A stretch of 64,000 bases of DNA from assembly GCF_000382885.1 (NCBI RefSeq), contig NZ_CAVK010000250.1, forward strand, positions 27,053 to 91,052, in the 5' to 3' direction. The translations under genes were made by a program, and so were the position numbers. The stretch comes from Sphingobium indicum BiD32 (lineage in GTDB: Bacteria > Pseudomonadota > Alphaproteobacteria > Sphingomonadales > Sphingomonadaceae). Below the pieces are notes generated by a model, which saw nothing but the letters and a program-made list of their open reading frames with translations, was not told where the DNA came from and ran no database searches. Shown here in pieces: positions 60,684 to 64,000 of the stretch (position 1 is its first letter; each line of letters begins with the position of its first letter).

Positions 60684-61144
60684 GACGTAAATGGCCCCCG
60701 TATGCGCCCATCTGGGTCAATCTGACTAAAGCGGCACAGCGCCAGCCCGCCGCGTTTCATGGGCGGCTCAGGGGCTAGTCCCAACCGAACCGCTTCCGGG
60801 CAATATGAGAGGGCGCGGCGAACGGCCTCCAAGGACACACTATCGCGCACGATAATCTCCCCAAGAACCCCATACAGTTTGTCCATTCGGTCCATGTCAC
60901 CAATCGAGGCCCAGCCGTCAGAGCAGGCGAGGTCACTGCGATCCAGCAGAACCCCGTTATCGTCATAGTCGGGATGAAGAACCGCCATGACGTGAACGCC
61001 GGGCGTCCAGCAGAGCATCAGATGTTCCAACGGAATTTCCGCATGTGAGGCGCTTGGCCAAAGCGCCCCTTCCATCCCATCTTTAGCTACTTTAGCTACT
61101 TTAGCCTTAGTGCGGCTAAAGCCTACATCAAACCGTCCACTCAT
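60680..61144 (-). CDS. Early phage protein, unknown
   Basis: A 154-residue protein. ATG 61144 has AAGGAT upstream; the frame is open to 61387 but through an AT-rich promoter-like region. The N-terminus FSRTKAKVAKVAKDG is encoded by DNA repeats (CTTTAGC on the plus strand). The rest (VHVMAVLHPDYDDNGVLLDRSDLACSDGWASIGDMD) is not recognised. Confidence 0.65.
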   Translation of the reverse strand: MSGRFDVGFSRTKAKVAKVAKDGMEGALWPSASHAEIPLEHLMLCWTPGVHVMAVLHPDYDDNGVLLDRSDLACSDGWASIGDMDRMDKLYGVLGEIIVRDSVSLEAVRRALSYCPEAVRLGLAPEPPMKRGGLALCRFSQIDPDGRIRGPFTS

Positions 61145-61675
61145 AATGAAAATATCCTTATTATTGTATATATTACAATAGGATAGCCGCCCTCCATTCC
61201 TATGTAGGATGTGGTGAATTGAGGTTGGCAATGATAACTTTAGCTCCACTTTAGCTACGCCTTGGCTATTGTTACGGACCCCCGTGAGCGCGATAGGCGA
61301 TCCACATCGGAACCTGCCCGGCGCGATCCATGCGGGTGAAACGAAGGAGGGTGCCGCGTTGGTCGGCGAAGTGCCAGGCGTCCGCATCGACGGCAGCGAC
61401 GGTAAGCGGCGAGAGCATCCGGCCCAGCGTCATGGCAACACCGTTGCGATCGACCCGGCGCGCGATCGGGTCAGGATTGCAGCCAAACATATCGAGCAAC
61501 GTCCAGCCATAACGCAGGCCGTCATCTGCCCATGCGGTTGCGAATGAATAGACACGCCAGCAAAGCGTGTCCCACTCCGACGGGCTATGAAATGCAGGGC
61601 ACGTGTACGCGATCAGGGCATGAACACCCGTCGCCCATTCACTGCCCCCGGCTAAAGTAGCTAAAGCGGCTAAAG
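61081..61675. repeat. Clusters of CTTTAGC repeats, iteron-like
   Basis: Nine exact copies of CTTTAGC or its complement occur in 600 bases: plus orientation at 61081, 61090, 61099, 61238 and 61249; inverted at 61115, 61651, 61660 and 61669. Two clusters are spaced at exactly 9 bases. They fall in two genes and the gap between them, beside replication genes, so a replication origin or regulatory array is possible. Confidence 0.6.
61162..61180. promoter_or_regulatory. Operator-like dyad upstream of an early gene
   Basis: TATTGT-N7-ACAATA forms a 19-bp dyad in an AT-rich stretch 18 bases before the ATG at 61144. Size and symmetry suit a phage repressor or Cro-like operator. No regulator gene is visible in the window to match it. 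Confidence 0.45.
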
Positions 61676-61784
61676 TTTCGTCGCGATCGATACGAAAACG
61701 GCGGAAATCCTCGGCTTTCGCGGACGCTTCGAAGGCGTCGACGGAATAGCTATCGCAGGCTATTGTTGGCGAAAGTTTAGTCAT
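61272..61784 (-). CDS. Early phage protein, unknown
   Basis: A 170-residue protein (ATGVHALIAYTCPAFHSPSEWDTLCWRVYSFATAWADDGLRYGWTLLDMFGCNPDPIARRVDRNGVAM). Probably a mixed alpha/beta phage protein associated with replication genes; it overlaps the DUF3987 gene by 8 bases. Contains one cluster of the CTTTAGC repeats, here encoding LAALATLAG. Confidence 0.65.
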   Translation of the reverse strand: MTKLSPTIACDSYSVDAFEASAKAEDFRRFRIDRDETLAALATLAGGSEWATGVHALIAYTCPAFHSPSEWDTLCWRVYSFATAWADDGLRYGWTLLDMFGCNPDPIARRVDRNGVAMTLGRMLSPLTVAAVDADAWHFADQRGTLLRFTRMDRAGQVPMWIAYRAHGGP

Positions 61785-63297
61785 TGCGCACCTGCACCCG
61801 CCACACGTCGCGGACTTTATTGCCGCTGACCATGCCGCCGCTGGGTAGCCGGGCAGACAAATGATCGTGCTCTACCAGCACGGCGATGACATCTTTCACG
61901 AAGGTGGCGGCCTTCTTCTTTACCGCGGGTGGCCCAAAATTCTGAAGAATGCCGACCGAGATCAGGTTCTCACCCCACTTGTCCTTCAGCCAGTCGGAAA
62001 CCTTTTGGGCCGCCATTATGATAGGATTGGGGGAGGCAGAGCCGAATAGGCGCGCGGCCTCCGCAAGATAGTATCGTGCGAGCAAGATGCCGTTGGCCAT
62101 CTGCTCGTCTTCAATTTCTTCGATCCGAGGGCCTTGTTGGAACACAGAAAGCACAGCCGCGATGCGCGCCGCATGTTCCGCCAGTTTGAGTGCAAAGCCC
62201 CTGACCTCACTCATGTCGCCATCCTTGCCTGCGCGCTTCTCCATCTCGTTTGAGAAGTCCCACCAAAGTATTTGGGCGGAGCGAGACAGGGGAACAGGAT
62301 TGGGCCGCAGCGCCCTCGTATCCTCATCCATGGGCATTTTCGCTCGGATGATCTGCGCCAGTCTGCGGTTATAGCTGTCGATCCGCTGCGCGATCGTGTC
62401 GTCCACCGGCGCATGTGGATCAACGAACCGGGTGCCAACCAGACTTTCAGGTTGTGCGACGAGTAGGCGGCTCAGGAAGCCCTGGCCTTTGAACTCAGCG
62501 TCGCCCAGCAGGCGGCCAGCCAGGACCGGCTGGATCATCATGTGGAAGGTCAGGCGACGTCCATATAGCGATGTCGCGCCTTCCCCAGCCGTGAGGCGCT
62601 GGACAGGCTGGCCATCCCATAGGTCGCTGAGCGTCGCCACGGTGAACAGGCGGTTGTCTTCCGACAGTCCATAGCCGCCCAACCACGAGCCGCCTTCGTC
62701 TGACATCAGGCCGAGGGAAGGCCGGGCGATTTCGAATTGCTTGAGAAGGCCCTGTGTCGTGCCGACGCGGACGGTAATGGTCGGCACCATAGGATCTAGC
62801 GGCTTCGCGCCCAGATCGTTGAGCGCCTGCTCAATCGCCTCCCGGCCCCGCTTTTTCGATGTCGCCAGCGCTTCACCCTTGCTCGCGTCCCATGCGAGCT
62901 TGCGTGCCGTGATTTCATGCTCCGATCGAACATGATGCTCCTGAAGCTCGCGCTGGTAGACTGCGATTTCCCCGGTGGCGAGATTGTCCGTAGTGGATTT
63001 CCGATCACCGCTTTCCGCTACTGTGACGAGAAAAAGGCTAACGGGCCGGGCATCGCCGATAGGAAGAAGGACATTGACGTAGGGCTGGACGGCGAGCGAG
63101 CAGGCACTGAGAACCGAGTTAGCGGCCAGCGCGGGCGGGACCATCACCTTTTCGGATATGGCAGCGACGGCACCTCCGATCGTCTCACCAAGGGCATGTA
63201 TCGGATACTTCTCCCCTTTCGCGACTTCGCCCATAAGCGACAGAGGCTCTGGACGCGCAAAGTCTGCGTCCCGCATTTTATCTGCTACCGACGCCAT
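61777..63297 (-). CDS. DUF3987 helicase/primase-like protein
   Basis: A 506-residue protein with the DUF3987 blocks: HALGETIGGAVAAISEKVMVPPALAANSVLSACSLAVQPYVNV, a P-loop-like ESGDRKST, and LGLMSDEGGSWLGGYGLS, FHMMIQPVLAGRLLGDAEFKGQGFLSRLL. DUF3987 proteins in phages and plasmids are linked to replication as helicase-like ATPases. It abuts a Toprim protein gene, together resembling a split primase-helicase. Confidence 0.85.
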   Translation of the reverse strand: MASVADKMRDADFARPEPLSLMGEVAKGEKYPIHALGETIGGAVAAISEKVMVPPALAANSVLSACSLAVQPYVNVLLPIGDARPVSLFLVTVAESGDRKSTTDNLATGEIAVYQRELQEHHVRSEHEITARKLAWDASKGEALATSKKRGREAIEQALNDLGAKPLDPMVPTITVRVGTTQGLLKQFEIARPSLGLMSDEGGSWLGGYGLSEDNRLFTVATLSDLWDGQPVQRLTAGEGATSLYGRRLTFHMMIQPVLAGRLLGDAEFKGQGFLSRLLVAQPESLVGTRFVDPHAPVDDTIAQRIDSYNRRLAQIIRAKMPMDEDTRALRPNPVPLSRSAQILWWDFSNEMEKRAGKDGDMSEVRGFALKLAEHAARIAAVLSVFQQGPRIEEIEDEQMANGILLARYYLAEAARLFGSASPNPIIMAAQKVSDWLKDKWGENLISVGILQNFGPPAVKKKAATFVKDVIAVLVEHDHLSARLPSGGMVSGNKVRDVWRVQVRND

Positions 63298-63964
63298 CAG
63301 CCGCGCACCCCGCGAAGCTGATCGTTCCAGTCCTTGAACCCGTCATCGGGGAAGATCGCGTTGACCGCGATCCCGGCATCCAGATAGGCAGCCGTCGCCT
63401 GATCGACGGCGGCTAGCCCCGCCGAGCCATTGTCACCGGCCAGCGTGACCCGATGGATCGAGGATGGCAGCGACACGCGGGACATAAGGGCGGTGCCGCA
63501 CGCGACCCAGACGGTCGTGTCGGGCAGTTGCTGGCGCAATGTCAGTCCATCCTCCGGGCCTTCGCAGATGACGATATGGTCGGATGGCGGGCCGATGCGG
63601 AATGCCGACCCGACGATCACGCCGAAGGTCAGCTTGGCCTTGGCCTTGCTGCCATCCTCGCGGAGCCGCTCATATTTGCGACGGCCACCATCCTGCAGGA
63701 AAATGCACTGGACACCCACGACCCGGCCCGGCGCATCGACCAGCGCGCAGACCATCGCGGGATGATCGCGTCCGACTTCGCCGGTTTCGCTATCCCGCCA
63801 ACGCGGGGTCATGACGAAGCGGACGGTAGGGGGCAGCGTCATGCTGATCCCCCGTGATCGGGCATAGACCTCTGCCGGGGTGCCGACGGGCGGGGCGCCA
63901 CGTTCCCAGATGGACCGGGCGAGAGCGATGCGTTCCGCCGTCTCGCGCGCGTCCGCTTCCTTGC
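63297..63964 (-). CDS. Toprim-domain primase-like protein, 5' end missing
   Basis: The C-terminal part (at least 220 residues) of a Toprim protein: IVICEGPEDGLTLRQQL, VTLAGDNGSAG and a C-terminal FPDDGFKDWNDQLRG carry the acidic Toprim residues (Glu, then Asp-x-N). The frame continues upstream of Met at 63842 with GTPAEVYARSRGI, typical of this family, so that Met is not the start. Coding sequence is cut by adapter at 63965. It overlaps the DUF3987 gene by one base. Confidence 0.82.
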
Positions 63965-64000
63965 CTGTCTCTTATACACATCTGACGCTGCCGACGAGCG
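63965..64000. other. Nextera transposase adapter (sequencing artefact)
   Basis: CTGTCTCTTATACACATCT (63965-63983) is the Tn5 mosaic end, followed by GACGCTGCCGACGA (63984-63997), the standard Nextera read-2 side adapter. The last three bases are probably index. This is untrimmed library sequence at a contig end. Confidence 0.98.

Noticed and set aside
63790..63981. 63-residue frame beginning MCIRDR
   Set aside because: The first residues are translated Nextera adapter; the rest is antisense or shifted relative to the Toprim frame.

Overview
The window looks like one contig end from a GC-rich alphaproteobacterium, most probably a member of the Sphingomonadaceae. The evidence is the gene content: a CrtZ-type carotenoid hydroxylase, a TonB receptor beside a beta-propeller phytase, HspQ, QueF, an S9 peptidase and an OPT transporter. 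An exact alphaproteobacterial LexA box (GTTC-N7-GTTC) and high GC at third codon positions fit this. No rRNA gene is present, so the genus is not fixed.

Positions 1-25,079 are ordinary chromosome. In order they hold a secreted prolyl oligopeptidase, an exported small protein, a DUF1275 membrane protein, a Tet-like MFS exporter, guaA, an aminotransferase, rmuC, a minus-strand crtZ, an mscS-type channel, the overlapping pair metC-sseA, a proline-rich membrane protein and queF. These are followed by an M1 aminopeptidase, the divergent phytase/TonB-receptor pair, a DUF3606 protein, an OPT transporter, an SGNH hydrolase and hspQ. Several strong hairpin terminators and one sphingomonad-type inverted repeat separate the units.

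At 25,080-25,169 lies tRNA-Ser(CGA). A P4-type tyrosine integrase follows immediately, and everything from there to the end is a siphovirus-like prophage whose right end is outside the window. The integrase side carries AlpA, a YozE-like protein and two related small proteins. An accessory island (27.5-31.9 kb) follows. It holds a two-gene PIN-nuclease module, a HIRAN protein, a Mom-like DNA modification protein behind an array of five hairpins, an SRAP (YedK/HMCES) protein, and a small gene under a LexA box.

From 31.9 to 58.7 kb the virion genes all run on the minus strand. Read in transcription order (right to left) they are: small terminase, large terminase, gpW, portal, a protease/capsid fusion, DUF2190 and other head and neck genes, tail tube, gpG/gpGT with a probable -1 frameshift, a tape measure with an embedded M15-like peptidase, tail tip proteins, the host-specificity protein, fibres with esterase domains, a tightly overlapped lysis cassette and two further surface-active proteins. 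Two plus-strand cargo genes interrupt the block: a lipoprotein at 42.8 kb and an unknown protein at 58.8 kb.

The early region (59.7-63.96 kb, minus strand) encodes a NusG-like protein, small unknowns, a DUF3987 helicase-like protein and a truncated Toprim protein. A cluster of CTTTAGC repeats here looks like iterons. The last 36 bases are Nextera adapter, not genome. No CI-like repressor is visible, so the immunity region is probably beyond the contig end.
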